DNA of 64,000 nt from Pasteuria penetrans (GCF_900538055.1 NZ_UZAC03000001.1:682001-746000); one strand, 5' to 3'. Counted from the stretch's first letter, positions 47,334-57,152 are shown. Made by a program: numbers and translations. The notes: a model not told the origin generated them from the sequence alone.

Positions 47334-48377
47334 TCACCTCCGAGGGGGGGAGGGTTGTGGTGGTGTGTGTGGAGGGGGTAGTGGGTTGGGTTTTCTTATA
47401 GGGAAAGGTTGTTTGTGGAGCCATCCCATGAAAGATTTTGGTTGTTTGCTATCCGCATTTTGATCGTGGATGAGAACAATAGCAACTAGCGAGGGGCGAT
47501 GTAATCTAAGATAGCGGATGTCGTACCACCGAACCTCACGGCCCCCGGGTATGGATCTCACCACGGGATAGGCGTAGTTTGTGAAATATAACAGCGTTTT
47601 CACGGCGGGGAAGGTTTGGGAATAGCGGATTTCGGGATGATCTTCAGGATTTATAATGGGTAAGCTATCTTCCCATCGCGGTTTATTTATGTGTGGGGGT
47701 TGATAACGTAGCGTGCCACAGTGGACGTATGTTGGGGTTTCTAATACGAAACGCCAACGGTAGGGACGGGGAGTGGCCATAACAGTAATCCTACGTGCAT
47801 GGGGGTATAGGTGGTAGAGGTGTCGATAAAGTTTTTGTTGTAACCATCGTCTGCCGAGTAGATAAAGGGCAAGGAGGGTATAGAGGGTTGCTGACCACCA
47901 ACCAATAGATTTCGGGAATAGAAACCACATGCCCCAAATCAGGGCATGTCCTCCAAAAAGGATGGGGTCAAACAAAGGTATGAAGTTGAGCGAAAACCAG
48001 CGCTGCGAGAAGGGGCGCAGGCACTGTGTTCCATATGTGTTGCAAATGTCTAGTAGGATATGGATGAGGACAGCCAATGCAGCGGCAAGAAAGACCCTCC
48101 AAGCGACGGCAAAGGGGGATAGTAAGGTTAAGAGACTGCCAATAAGTAGGGGCCAGAGAATGGTCATGGGTAGAGAATGGCTCCAACCACGGTGGTTACG
48201 GAAATAGGCGATGTTTCCGCGTAAGCGGTACACAATGTCGATATCAGGGATTTGTGAGCCGATTACCACGGCGGACAAAACAGCATAGTACGTAGGCGGA
48301 TGACTGGTAACCACGGGGTCTAATTGTGCTAGACCAAATAATCCTACGCTTATCATTCCATGTGAGGCAGTATCCAC
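47334..48377 (-). CDS. yfhP: YfhP-like membrane protein (metal-dependent hydrolase-like, DUF457)
   Basis: A 347-residue membrane protein of the YdjM/YfhP group, annotated as membrane-bound metal-dependent hydrolases from conserved His and Asp, with unproven activity. The pattern MDTASHGMISVGL, IGSQIPDIDIV, FRNHRGWSHSLPM and HILLDICNTYGTQCLRPFS is present, with four or five membrane segments in the first 190 residues and a soluble C-terminal half that ends in a Pro-rich tail. It starts at GTG after GAGGAG. It is divergent from mutY, as yfhP and yfhQ (mutY) are neighbours in Bacillus, which supports the name. Confidence 0.85.
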   Translation of the reverse strand: MDTASHGMISVGLFGLAQLDPVVTSHPPTYYAVLSAVVIGSQIPDIDIVYRLRGNIAYFRNHRGWSHSLPMTILWPLLIGSLLTLLSPFAVAWRVFLAAALAVLIHILLDICNTYGTQCLRPFSQRWFSLNFIPLFDPILFGGHALIWGMWFLFPKSIGWWSATLYTLLALYLLGRRWLQQKLYRHLYHLYPHARRITVMATPRPYRWRFVLETPTYVHCGTLRYQPPHINKPRWEDSLPIINPEDHPEIRYSQTFPAVKTLLYFTNYAYPVVRSIPGGREVRWYDIRYLRLHRPSLVAIVLIHDQNADSKQPKSFMGWLHKQPFPIRKPNPLPPPHTPPQPSPPRR

Positions 48378-48631
48378 ATTCCTCTCCTCATTAGATTTAG
48401 GATGTTTTTCCTAAGTGGGAATAGCTTGGGTTGGGAATAGGGAGTGCAAAAGTATGTTTTTTCTTGTATAGTGTATTTCTGTACATAAACCCAACATAAT
48501 GAGTCAGGGGGGTTTTATGCTAGAAACTATCCATATGACGATGGTTTCATGTGGTTTGTTTTCGTTTATTTCTGAGTTCGTCTCTGGGTCCACTTTTGGA
48601 TAGTATCCCCTATGCGTGGGGTGATAGGTTT

Positions 48632-49708
48632 ATGAAAGCGGAAGTAACTGGGGGGGGCATAAGGGATTCCTTACTTACCTGGTATTTAAGCCAGGGTCGT
48701 GATCTTCCCTGGCGTCGTTCTAGGGATCCCTATGCTATTTTGGTTTCTGAGGTGATGTTGCAACAAACACGTGTGGCTACGGTGTTGCCTTACTATCGTA
48801 ATTTTATGCATCTCTTTCCGACGTTGGCTGTTCTGGCGTCGGCCCCAGAGGACCGTGTTCTTAAGGCATGGGAGGGACTAGGATATTATGCCCGTGTGCG
48901 TCGCTTGCATGCGGTAGCACATTGGGCGGTGGAGAATCATAATGGTTTGTTACCTACTTCCGCTCACCAATTGCGATCCTTGCCCGGCATAGGTTCGTAT
49001 ACGGCGGGGGCTGTGGCTAGTATCGCCTATGGGGAGGTGGTGCCTGCTGTGGATGGTAATGTGTTGCGTGTAGTGGCCCGGTTGCTGGGTTCTGAAGAAC
49101 CTATCAATAGGGTCCGTACCCAGAGGCAATTCACGGAACAGGTAGCTGCATGGCTACCTGCCGAAAATCCGGGCGTATTCAATCAGGCGCTAATGGAATT
49201 GGGGTCGTTGGTTTGTTTGCCCAAACGGCCACGTTGTGATACATGTCCTCTGTCTGGTTTCTGCAAAGGACAGGCCGGGGCGAGGGCGGGGCAGTTGCCT
49301 GTTCGTGACGAGAGGAGGCCCCCTCTGGAGCAGGATGTTGTCATTCTTTACCTACAAACCCCAGAATCGGTTTGGGTAGAAAAGAGACCCCCCCGGGGTT
49401 TGTTGGCCGGGATGTGGGGTTTTCCAACGATTTTTCTCCCCTCGGGGGTTGACCGGATCGATAGGATATCGCAGTTCATTGGACATTCCCCTTTTTCTCT
49501 TACATTCCTTGAACCATGGGAATACTGCCTTAGCCAGTATCGTTGGCGTGTAACCGTTGTGCGTGTAGTGGTGCCGGAGGGGGAGGGTTCCCTTGACTGT
49601 GGTGCCGGCGTATGGATGGGTAAGGATGAATTGGATACCTTATCTCTTCCAAGAGTATATCAGAAAGTTTTGCAAAGTGTGGCTGCCCAAGAGATCGATA
49701 TTATGTAA
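48632..49708 (+). CDS. mutY: A/G-specific adenine glycosylase
   Basis: A DNA repair enzyme that removes adenine paired with 8-oxoguanine. The sequence shows DPYAILVSEVMLQQTRVATV with the catalytic Glu, GLGYYARVRRLH, the helix-hairpin-helix LPGIGSYTAGAVASIA followed by VPAVDGNVLRV with the conserved Asp, and the iron-sulphur cluster C-x6-C-x2-C-x5-C (CLPKRPRCDTCPLSGFC). A C-terminal MutT-like domain follows. The ATG at 48632 gives 358 residues and a normal N-terminus; the upstream extension to 48551 is hydrophobic and not family-like. Confidence 0.94.
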   Translation: MKAEVTGGGIRDSLLTWYLSQGRDLPWRRSRDPYAILVSEVMLQQTRVATVLPYYRNFMHLFPTLAVLASAPEDRVLKAWEGLGYYARVRRLHAVAHWAVENHNGLLPTSAHQLRSLPGIGSYTAGAVASIAYGEVVPAVDGNVLRVVARLLGSEEPINRVRTQRQFTEQVAAWLPAENPGVFNQALMELGSLVCLPKRPRCDTCPLSGFCKGQAGARAGQLPVRDERRPPLEQDVVILYLQTPESVWVEKRPPRGLLAGMWGFPTIFLPSGVDRIDRISQFIGHSPFSLTFLEPWEYCLSQYRWRVTVVRVVVPEGEGSLDCGAGVWMGKDELDTLSLPRVYQKVLQSVAAQEIDIM

Positions 49709-49710
49709 TA

Positions 49711-49731
49711 ATGGAATGGGATTCCATTTTT
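49711..49731 (+). terminator. Terminator of mutY
   Basis: ATGGAAT, GGG, ATTCCAT, TTTT: a 7-bp stem a few bases past the stop codon. Confidence 0.8.
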
Positions 49732-50587
49732 GGGGAATCTGGGGGTGTATGGGGCCGCTTCCTGTCCCTGGTGTTTTTCTGAATCTGTGGTGGGTAGGTT
49801 TGGAGTGAATGGGTACCTGGTTCTGTGAGCGATAGGTCATCGGTAGATTATACGTTTCGCATGCTGTATATTCCTTGGGATATTTCGAATATTTACCATT
49901 CATTAACAAACAAGAAATAACAGACATAATGGGCAAGGGGTGGTTTGGTTTGTGAACAAAGCCCCAAAGGATCGTTTGGAATCATTACCTTGTGTAGAGA
50001 GTTATGGATGAAGTGGGTGGGTGGTGGATTTGGTGAGCCCCTTGATTCTCCCTGGACAAGCGGGTTTTTCAATTCCTTACGGGAAAAATTTGTCCCCGGG
50101 GATGTTCTTGGGGGAAATGAGTAGCCATCATTGGTTTGGGAAGTATTGTAAGAGGGGGCAAGGGCCAAGCGGGAAGCGTGGTTTGATTATCTTTGCTCCT
50201 ACATAAAGGGTTGTTGTTTATGCTCGGGGGGAAGGTTGGTAGGGAAAGGGTTCTTTTGGAAATCGGTAAAGATCTGAGCCAGATGGGGTGCGTCTCCAAA
50301 ATTCTGAAGGTTGGCGGTTTTATCCCAAGGACCTTTTGGCGATACCAGTAAAGTCACGGTGGTGTTACTTCGATGTAGGGATTTGGAAAAGTAGGGGGTT
50401 GGTATGTGTTGGTCTCTTCCGTGTGATTCTGGAAGGTGATGTAGGGATCGGTGGACGTGGGCACTGTGGTAGATGCTGTCGGTCTAACTCTCTGGATGGA
50501 CAGGTATCGGGTGCCTCTGACAATGGATTTGGGTAGTCATAATCTTTATAAACAATGATTTTAGGAAACATTAGGGGGAGTACTTCC
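49732..50587. other. Gene-free stretch before codY
   Basis: About 850 bp. In relatives codY follows hslVU/xerC; none of these is here. No repeat family of this window was recognised in it. Confidence 0.5.
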
Positions 50588-51400
50588 ATGGATTTGCTTA
50601 CCAAAACACGTTGTATATCAAGGATACTACAAAAAAATGTGGGACATCATCTTGTCGATTTAGATGAGGTTGCTCAGGCGCTTTGTGATGTGATTTCAGC
50701 CAATGTCTATGTGGTGGGTCCAGAGGGTGGTTTGCTGGGTGTAGCCATCAATCATGATTTTACAAATGAACGTATGCAGGAGTATTTAAAAAACAGGCAA
50801 TTTCCTGATGATTATGCTAATTTATTGATGGAAATAGACGAAACACATGCAAATTTACCAATAACCAGTCCCTATACCGTGTACCCCTCCGAAATGAGGG
50901 AGATCTTTCACGATGGATACACAACACTTGTACCTGTGATTGGTGGTGGGGACCATCTAGGGACCTTGGTTTTGGCTCGTTTGGGCCAAGCCTTCGAGGA
51001 AGGGGACCTTATTTTGGCCGAATACGGTTCTACAGTAGTGGGTATGGAGATTCTCCGTGAGCGGGCGGGGGAAGTTGAGGAGGAAGCAAGGAGTCGGGCA
51101 GTTGTACAGCTAGCGATTAGTTCGCTCTCGTTTAGTGAGCTGGAGGCGGCGGAACACATTTTCAATGAATTGGACAATCGGCAGCGTAGGGATGTGGGGC
51201 GTGGGGGTTGTAAGGAAGGTTTGTTGGTGGCTAGTAAGGTGGCCGATAGGGTAGGGATTACTCGTTCCGTGATTGTAAACGCTTTACGAAAGCTAGAGAG
51301 TGCAGGTGTTGTGGAATCCCGTTCCCTGGGGATGAAGGGAACCTATATCAAGATCCTCAATCCGAAATTGATATCTGCTCTCGAGAAAGCCCGTGGTTAG
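50588..51400 (+). CDS. codY: GTP- and branched-chain amino-acid-sensing regulator CodY
   Basis: A global repressor of Bacillota that, when loaded with GTP and Ile/Leu/Val, silences genes for amino-acid supply and often virulence. The N-terminal GAF-type domain begins [20 protein letters not shown] and contains [21 protein letters not shown] and [20 protein letters not shown]. The C-terminal winged helix is [20 protein letters not shown] followed by [20 protein letters not shown], the family's DNA-reading motif. The ATG at 50588 has GGGGAG 7 bases before it. It is 270 residues, slightly longer than usual. It is a lone gene with a terminator-like hairpin at 51466. Confidence 0.96.
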   Translation: MDLLTKTRCISRILQKNVGHHLVDLDEVAQALCDVISANVYVVGPEGGLLGVAINHDFTNERMQEYLKNRQFPDDYANLLMEIDETHANLPITSPYTVYPSEMREIFHDGYTTLVPVIGGGDHLGTLVLARLGQAFEEGDLILAEYGSTVVGMEILRERAGEVEEEARSRAVVQLAISSLSFSELEAAEHIFNELDNRQRRDVGRGGCKEGLLVASKVADRVGITRSVIVNALRKLESAGVVESRSLGMKGTYIKILNPKLISALEKARG

Positions 51401-51465
51401 CTGTAGATGGGGTGATGGATGGGCGGATGGGATGGTGTTTCTATCCTAAAGACAGGACGCTGGAC

Positions 51466-51498
51466 TGGTCCCCCTGGGGTTGAACAGGGGGGGGACCA
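51466..51498 (+). terminator. Hairpin after codY
   Basis: TGGTCCCCCT and AGGGGGGGGACCA flank about 10 bases; a very stable stem but no T run. A likely end or processing point of the codY transcript. Confidence 0.55.
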
Positions 51499-51615
51499 TT
51501 GGGAAAGTTTCTATGGAAGCGGGCAAGCGGATTCAGTATGCTGATCATTAGGACAGGGTTTCGGTAGAGAGGTCCCTCATCGGGGGCCCGGGGTCCCAAT
51601 GAGAAGGGTGTACCA

Positions 51616-51644
51616 TTGAACCCGCTTGCTTTGCTGTATATAAT
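51616..51644 (+). promoter_or_regulatory. Sigma-A promoter of the cta cluster
   Basis: TTGAAC, 17 bases, TATAAT, about 80 bp upstream of ctaB. The -10 is perfect and the -35 matches four of six positions. Confidence 0.75.
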
Positions 51645-51723
51645 GGTTCTGAGGATTCGTTTGGAGAAGTTTCACGTTAGACGAAAGGTCTGTAGGATCC
51701 TCGAAGCGTAAGGAGGAGACTTT

Positions 51724-52653
51724 ATGGGTGGGACAGTATCACATCAGCCTCCAGTGTCAACAGCTGCTTCACGGCGGGTTTCCCTTTGGAATGATTACAT
51801 TTCGCTAACCAAGCCAGGTATCGTCCGCAGTAACGTGCTCGTTGCCATAATGGGTTATTTTATTGCGGCGGGTTTGGATGGGTTTTCTGTTTGGCGTGTT
51901 CCCTTGGCATTGGGGGTAGGGACCGCCCTGTTCGTAGCCGGGGGCTGCGTATTCAATAACGTGTATGATCGTGATGCCGATCGACAGATGGACCGAACCA
52001 AGATGCGGGTCATGGTTGTAGGTCGAATTGAACCGGCTCTTGCTTTGGGGTATGGTGCTTTATTGTCCATTCTGGGTTTTGTTGTGCTGTTTTGGAGTGT
52101 CAATTTTGGAGTAGCTTGTTTGGGCCTTATGGGTTGTTTGATTTATGTGTGTGTGTATACGGTGCTTTTGAAACGGCGTAGTGTGTCCAATACCTGGGTG
52201 GGTGGGGTATCGGGTGCCATTCCTCCCGTAATGGGTGTTTTTGCAGCACCAGGGTCCCATTGGGAGATTGCTCTATCGCTTTTTTTGTTGCTATTCTTAT
52301 GGCAGCCCCCTCACTTCTTTTCCCTGGCTTTATGTTATTTAGAAGATTATCAAAAGTCTTGCTTTAGGATGTTGCCTACCGTACGTGGTATAAAACCCAC
52401 GGTGGTGCAGCTTCGTTTGTGGACGGGTGCTCTCGTTGTAGCCTCTCTCACTCCCGTTTTTTTTGCAGGTGCTGGTCTTATTTATTTGTTAGGTGCCTTT
52501 TTCTTGGGGGGTGGCTACCTAGGTTTGGCCCTGCAGCCCATGGTGGATAGGGTGTTGTGGGCGAGGAGACTCTTTTTTGCTTCGCTGGTGTATTTGTTGG
52601 GTGTGCTTGTGGTGTGGTTGGTGGACCGTTTGGTGGATGGGAATTTTTTGTGA
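51724..52653 (+). CDS. ctaB: Protohaem IX farnesyltransferase (haem O synthase)
   Basis: A membrane prenyltransferase that adds a farnesyl group to haem B to make haem O for the terminal oxidase. The Asp-rich motif NNVYDRDADRQMDRTKMR is present, as is the second conserved region WQPPHFFSLALCYLEDYQKS. About eight membrane segments; 309 residues. The start ATG is 5 bases after AAGGAGGAG. First gene of the cytochrome oxidase cluster, directly behind the promoter at 51616. Confidence 0.95.
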   Translation: MGGTVSHQPPVSTAASRRVSLWNDYISLTKPGIVRSNVLVAIMGYFIAAGLDGFSVWRVPLALGVGTALFVAGGCVFNNVYDRDADRQMDRTKMRVMVVGRIEPALALGYGALLSILGFVVLFWSVNFGVACLGLMGCLIYVCVYTVLLKRRSVSNTWVGGVSGAIPPVMGVFAAPGSHWEIALSLFLLLFLWQPPHFFSLALCYLEDYQKSCFRMLPTVRGIKPTVVQLRLWTGALVVASLTPVFFAGAGLIYLLGAFFLGGGYLGLALQPMVDRVLWARRLFFASLVYLLGVLVVWLVDRLVDGNFL

Positions 52654-52750
52654 GAAGTTTAGTTGTGTTCCCAGTGCCTCAAGTAGTGTTCAGAAGTCTG
52701 GTGTGGTTTGTGCCTGAGGTGTGTTATGGGGAAGTGGGGTGAGGGTAATC

Positions 52751-53788
52751 GTGGCATGGCTCCATCGTTACAAGCATTGGCTGATATGGGCAATGGTGTT
52801 GTTGTTGTCCGTGGGCATGGCGGGGTGCGGGGACGAGAGGATCAGTGTTCTTCAGCCCGCAGGTGGTGTAGGGGAGCAGCAGCTCCGTCTGATGTTCCTA
52901 TCGTTCTTTGTGATGTTAGGGGTTTTTGCTGTTGTAATGGCTCTTTATATTTATGTCCTTATTCGCTTTCGATCTAGGGACGATGGGTACATATCGCCGT
53001 CCAAGCTTCCTCATCATGGCAGTACGAAGATGGAGTTGGTATGGACGATCATTCCTGTGTTGATTTTGGTCGTGCTCGCTGTGCCGTCGGTTCGGTATAC
53101 CTTTGAGTCTGCCCGTAAACCTGTATCGGGTAAGTTACCGTTGCGCGTGGATGTTAAGGGTTATCGGTATTGGTGGAGTATTGAATATCCTGATTTTGGT
53201 ATTAAGACGGCGGGGGAGATACATATTCCGAAAGATACCCCGGTTGTTGTGCAATTGGAGTCTGGGGATGTAATCCATGGTTTTTGGATTCCCAGTTTGG
53301 CAGGGAAGATGGACACGGTTCCTGGTAAGAAGAACTACATGTCCTTTAATGCCAAGGAAGCGGGCGTCTTCGAGGGTCGTTGCGCGGAGCTCTGCGGTGG
53401 TGGCCATTCTCTCATGAATTTCAGGGTTTACGTGCACGAGGAGGAGGATTTTCAACGTTGGGTTCGTTTTCAAAAAGCGATCGCTAGTGGGGCATCGTCA
53501 GATGTTCAAAATGGTTCCCTTTCCCCGGTAGCCAAACGAGGGAAGGAGTTGTTCAATCAGGGTTGTGTAACTTGTCACGCTTACAATAAGGCTCCTGATC
53601 TGAAGGCATTCTGTTCCCGTAGTCAAATTGCTGGGACTGTGGACAATAATGAGGATAACTTTGCCATGTTTTTGAAAAAGCCTAGCGACGTTAAGCCCAA
53701 TATACTGATGCCTCCTATGGGTCATCTATCTGAGGATGAACGGAGGGCCATTTGGCAGTATCTCCAATCTTTCTGTAAAACAGGGTAG
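52751..53788 (+). CDS. ctaC: Cytochrome c oxidase subunit II with fused cytochrome c (caa3 type), lipoprotein
   Basis: The electron-entry subunit of the oxidase. It has a lipoprotein signal (LLLSVGMAGC, cut before Cys, the substrate for Lgt), two membrane helices (FVMLGVFAVVMALYIYVLI and MELVWTIIPVLILVVLAVPS), and the CuA site CAELCGGGHSLM (both Cys, His, Met) with its upstream His in DVIHGFW. A C-terminal cytochrome c domain has the haem site GCVTCHAY and an axial Met in LMPPMGH. Frames open to 52721; the GTG at 52751 after GAGGG was taken, with a GTG at 52739 as alternative. The fused haem domain makes this a caa3 oxidase. Confidence 0.95.
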   Translation: MAWLHRYKHWLIWAMVLLLSVGMAGCGDERISVLQPAGGVGEQQLRLMFLSFFVMLGVFAVVMALYIYVLIRFRSRDDGYISPSKLPHHGSTKMELVWTIIPVLILVVLAVPSVRYTFESARKPVSGKLPLRVDVKGYRYWWSIEYPDFGIKTAGEIHIPKDTPVVVQLESGDVIHGFWIPSLAGKMDTVPGKKNYMSFNAKEAGVFEGRCAELCGGGHSLMNFRVYVHEEEDFQRWVRFQKAIASGASSDVQNGSLSPVAKRGKELFNQGCVTCHAYNKAPDLKAFCSRSQIAGTVDNNEDNFAMFLKKPSDVKPNILMPPMGHLSEDERRAIWQYLQSFCKTG

Positions 53789-54060
53789 GAAGGTTGCTAT
53801 GATAGAATCCAGCGGGTGGGTGGTGGTTTTCGTGTAGCGTGCCTTGCTGGTGTTCTGCGGACCCATCCCCTTGGACCAAGGCGACCTGTTCAGATCGTTC
53901 TTTCTGAACCGAGTACGAATGTTGCAGATAGGGGTGTGTGATTTTGAAATCCGTGGGAGGAGGATGCAGACACGACAAGGGAGGATTCCTTGCGCCGGCC
54001 TGTTTCCTCCGACCCGAAGGATTGGCCACCCCCGAAATGCCGATGAAGGAGGGTGGAACC
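53789..54060. other. Spacer between ctaC and ctaD
   Basis: About 270 bp, unusually long for this cluster. It may contain a second promoter for ctaDEF. No gene: the open frame upstream of ctaD in this spacer has no family-like residues. Confidence 0.5.
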
Positions 54061-56025
54061 TTGCCAACAACAGTGATTGTGGCGGTTATGGCGATGTTTC
54101 TTATAGCCATTATGAGTGGTGGGTATAATCGCGGTTTTTTGGTTCGTATTGGTAATTCTAGGGTATGGCAGTGGGTAACGACAGTGGATCATAAGAAGAT
54201 TGGGATCCTTTATTTCCTCTCGGGTTTCTTTTTCCTCCTGGTAGGGGGGTTGGAGGCCATGTTGATGCGTCTCCAATTGAGTTTCCCAGGCCTGAATATT
54301 TTTGTCGGGGATACATTCAATCAGCTATTGACTATGCATGGTACAACCATGATTTTTCTGGCTGCTATGCCGCTTCTGTTGGGATTTATGAACTATATGG
54401 TTCCTTTGCAAATTGGTGCCCGTGATGTGGCCTTTCCATTTGTCAATGCGCTGGGTTTTTGGCTTTTTTTGTCCGGTGGAATTCTGCTCAATCTGGGTTG
54501 GTTTTTCGGCGGGTCCCTGGCCCATGGTATTCCTTTGCCCAGCGCGGGTTGGACCTCCTATGTTCCCTTGGCGCTCAATGAGTATAGTCCTGGGCCGGGT
54601 GTGGATTACTACCTCATTGGTTTGCAAATATCGGGAATTGGCACTCTGGTAGGGGGATTGAATATCATTGCAACGGTGATTTCACTTCGTGCACCAGGGA
54701 TGACTTTTCTCCGGATGCCCCTCTTCACCTGGACCAGCTTTATTGCATCCGTGTTGATACTGTTTGCCTTTCCTGCCCTTACGGTTGGTCTCCTATTGCT
54801 GACGTTTGATCGTCTTTTTGGGGCGAATTTCTTTGATCATGCGATGGGGGGAAGTTCCGTCCTCTGGCAACACTTATTTTGGATCTTTGGACATCCCGAG
54901 GTTTATATTGTCATCTTGCCGGCTTTTGGATTGATGTCGGATATCTTCTCCAATTTTTCGAAAAAGCGTTTGTTTGGTTACACTTCTATGGTGTTTGCCA
55001 GTCTGGTGATCGGATTTCTCGGGTTTATGGTTTGGGTGCATCATATGTTCACCGTGGGCCTGGGTCCCTTTACCAATACGGTATTTTCCATTGCAACGAT
55101 GGCGATTGCTGTACCAACGGGGATTAAAGTTTTCAACTGGTTGTTTACTATGTGGGGGGGGCAGATCCGTCGTACAACATCTATGTTGTTTGCGATAAGC
55201 TTTATACCCACGTTTGTCATTGGTGGGATGACGGGTGTTATGCTTTCTTTACCCGGTGTGGATTTCCAAGTTCACGATACGTATTTCGTTATTGCTCACT
55301 TCCATTATACGTTGGTAGGCGGCACGGTCTTAGGGATTTTTGCGGGTGCTTATTATTGGTGGCCCAAAATGTTCAACAGGATATTAGATGAGAGACTTGG
55401 CAATTGGCATTTCTGGCTTTTTACGATTGGTTTGCATGTCACGTTTTTCCCTCAACATTTCCTCGGTTTGTTCGGTATGCAGCGACGCGTTTTCACGTAT
55501 TACGATGTTGGCGATCAAGGATTGGCTACCATGAATCTGGTCAGTTCCATAGCTTCGCTGGGGATGGCGGTGGGTACCCTCCTGTTTGCTTGGAATATCT
55601 ATCGTTCCTGGAGGAAGGGGCCAAGGGCCGTTGCTGACCCTTGGGATGGTCGTACGTTGGAGTGGTCTGTAGCTGCCCCCGTGCCCGAGTATAATTTTTT
55701 ACAGTTGCCACGGGTGCGTGATGTCGATCCTTTGTGGAAGGAAAAACAGATGGGGAATACCGCTATGCTGCCAGCGGAGCCCTTGGGACCCATTCATATG
55801 CCTTCCCCGAACTATCTTCCCTTTTTAATGTCTGTTTTCTTCTTCGTGGCGGGGTTGGGTTTCATTTCGTCTAATAGCTATGGTGATGATATTGGTTGGG
55901 CCGGTCTCTCCTTGGGTATTTTTGGTTTGCTCGGGGTTGTTGTTTGCTTGTTTTTACGCTCCTTTCAGAAGGATCCGGGTTATCATATGGATCCGGGATC
56001 GGTTGGGAAAGGGGAACAGGGATGA
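54061..56025 (+). CDS. ctaD: Cytochrome c oxidase subunit I
   Basis: The catalytic, proton-pumping subunit with haem a, haem a3 and CuB. Ligands and blocks are visible: LTMHGTTMIFL (haem a His), WIFGHPEVYIVILP (CuB His and the cross-linked Tyr), WVHHMFTVG (two CuB His), and VIAHFHYTLVGG (haem a3 and haem a His). Twelve or more membrane segments. The frame is open to 53938, but AAGGAGG lies 8 bases before the TTG at 54061, so that start was chosen, giving 654 residues. This leaves an extra N-terminal hydrophobic segment (TVIVAVMAMFLIAIM) before the usual WVTTVDHKKIG. The stop overlaps the start of ctaE. Confidence 0.96.
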   Translation: MPTTVIVAVMAMFLIAIMSGGYNRGFLVRIGNSRVWQWVTTVDHKKIGILYFLSGFFFLLVGGLEAMLMRLQLSFPGLNIFVGDTFNQLLTMHGTTMIFLAAMPLLLGFMNYMVPLQIGARDVAFPFVNALGFWLFLSGGILLNLGWFFGGSLAHGIPLPSAGWTSYVPLALNEYSPGPGVDYYLIGLQISGIGTLVGGLNIIATVISLRAPGMTFLRMPLFTWTSFIASVLILFAFPALTVGLLLLTFDRLFGANFFDHAMGGSSVLWQHLFWIFGHPEVYIVILPAFGLMSDIFSNFSKKRLFGYTSMVFASLVIGFLGFMVWVHHMFTVGLGPFTNTVFSIATMAIAVPTGIKVFNWLFTMWGGQIRRTTSMLFAISFIPTFVIGGMTGVMLSLPGVDFQVHDTYFVIAHFHYTLVGGTVLGIFAGAYYWWPKMFNRILDERLGNWHFWLFTIGLHVTFFPQHFLGLFGMQRRVFTYYDVGDQGLATMNLVSSIASLGMAVGTLLFAWNIYRSWRKGPRAVADPWDGRTLEWSVAAPVPEYNFLQLPRVRDVDPLWKEKQMGNTAMLPAEPLGPIHMPSPNYLPFLMSVFFFVAGLGFISSNSYGDDIGWAGLSLGIFGLLGVVVCLFLRSFQKDPGYHMDPGSVGKGEQG

Positions 56026-56639
56026 TGAGTTTGTCACATGATAACCAACATACGGGCTATTGGGAGTCTAGTACGCCGGAGGCACGCAGCAAGGTGTTGG
56101 GATTTTGGTTATTCCTGGCTGCTGAGACGGTTCTGTTTGCCTGCTTGTTTGCTTCCTATCTTTCCCTACGGGGGGAGGCGATGGGGGGGCCTGGTTCCGA
56201 GGAACTGTTTGAATTGAGGTTGGTAATGGCTGCGACGGCGCTTTTATTGGTGAGTAGTTTGACAAGTGTTTTTTCCGTGATTTTCATGCGGGCGACTCGT
56301 TTGATAGGTACGATGAGTTGGTTGCTCGTTACATGGGGTCTGGGGTTTGCGTTTCTCATGTTGGAGGCGTTTGAATTTTGGCATTATGCGAAACTGGGTC
56401 ATACTGTAATGGGGAGCGCCTTTGGTTCCTCTTTCTATACGTTGGTAGGTACTCATGGTGCGCATGTTGCTTATGGTCTTTGTTGGATCGCAGCAATTTT
56501 GTTTCAGTTGCAGAGGCGAGGAATCAACGCGGAAACGGGTACGAAAGTGTTTGTTGCCACGTTGTACTGGCATTTTATTGATGTGATTTGGGTTTTTATT
56601 TTCAGTATCGTTTATTTGCTCGGTAAAGTGGGTATGTAG
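56022..56639 (+). CDS. ctaE: Cytochrome c oxidase subunit III
   Basis: A membrane subunit that stabilises subunit I. The N-terminus SKVLGFWLFLAAETVLFACL, LLVSSLTSVFSV, FEFWHYAKLG, the SSFYTLVGTHGAHVAYGLCW block and the terminal YWHFIDVIWVFIFSIVYL are typical. Either ATG of the overlapping ATGATG (56022 or 56025) can be the start; both overlap the ctaD stop, so translation is coupled. It is 204-205 residues, normal. Confidence 0.95.
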   Translation: MMSLSHDNQHTGYWESSTPEARSKVLGFWLFLAAETVLFACLFASYLSLRGEAMGGPGSEELFELRLVMAATALLLVSSLTSVFSVIFMRATRLIGTMSWLLVTWGLGFAFLMLEAFEFWHYAKLGHTVMGSAFGSSFYTLVGTHGAHVAYGLCWIAAILFQLQRRGINAETGTKVFVATLYWHFIDVIWVFIFSIVYLLGKVGM

Positions 56640-56714
56640 GGTCCTTTGTTCCCAGATTTTTATAGTGTAAAATATGGTTTCCATGTCGAAATGGACAGGG
56701 AGTGGGATGTTGGG

Positions 56715-57008
56715 ATGGGGCAGAGGCAGTCGCGGTTGTATGAGAGTATGATCAAGGTACTTGCCAGTTTCTTTTTGATGGTTGCGTTGACTGCTTTGGC
56801 ATTTTATGTAGTCGCCTCACCGTTTCTGGCAAGTAGGTCGTTGTTGCTTTGTACCATATTGATCGTTTTGGCCACGGTACAGGTTTTTTTGCAGTTCTAT
56901 ACCTTCATGCATTTGAATGAGCGAGGGACGACGTTTTATAAAATATTCTTGTATGCAGGGATTGTCATAGCGCTGATTTCCGCCGTTGGAACGGTTGCTC
57001 CAGGCTAA
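56715..57008 (+). CDS. ctaF: Cytochrome c oxidase subunit IV
   Basis: The small third-party membrane subunit of Bacillus-type oxidases. It has three hydrophobic segments (VLASFFLMVALTALAFYVV, LLLCTILIVLATVQVFLQF, IFLYAGIVIALISAVGTVA) and the conserved FMHLNERGTTF between the last two. The ATG at 56715 follows AGGGAG at 11 bases; the frame is open further to 56646. No ctaG follows. Confidence 0.88.
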   Translation: MGQRQSRLYESMIKVLASFFLMVALTALAFYVVASPFLASRSLLLCTILIVLATVQVFLQFYTFMHLNERGTTFYKIFLYAGIVIALISAVGTVAPG

Positions 57009-57120
57009 GAAGTGTGTGGCCTGGCGCTTCTTCCCTGGGGGTTTAGTTGTGGCGATGGGATGACAGGGAATGGTTGAATGTAGTGGGTTCTAATTCAAAA
57101 CCCGAATATGCAAAAAAATT

Positions 57121-57152
57121 ACCCCCATGGGATTCTGGTATCCTATGGGGGT
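57121..57152 (-). terminator. Strong hairpin between the cta cluster and the accessory region
   Basis: ACCCCCATGGGAT, TCTGG, TATCCTATGGGGGT. On the minus strand it is followed by AATTTTTTTG, a full intrinsic terminator for transcripts entering from the right. On the plus strand, where ctaF ends 112 bp earlier, the T run is missing. It may stop antisense transcription into the oxidase genes. Confidence 0.7.

Noticed and set aside
51401-51723. T-box or riboswitch leader before ctaB
   Set aside because: AGGGTGTACCATTG only loosely resembles the T-box core, and the promoter at 51616-51644 lies downstream of it, so the stretch would not be in the ctaB transcript.
53938-54060. 41-residue N-terminal extension of CtaD
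   Set aside because: It contains no family-like residues, and the AAGGAGG before the TTG at 54061 gives a better start.
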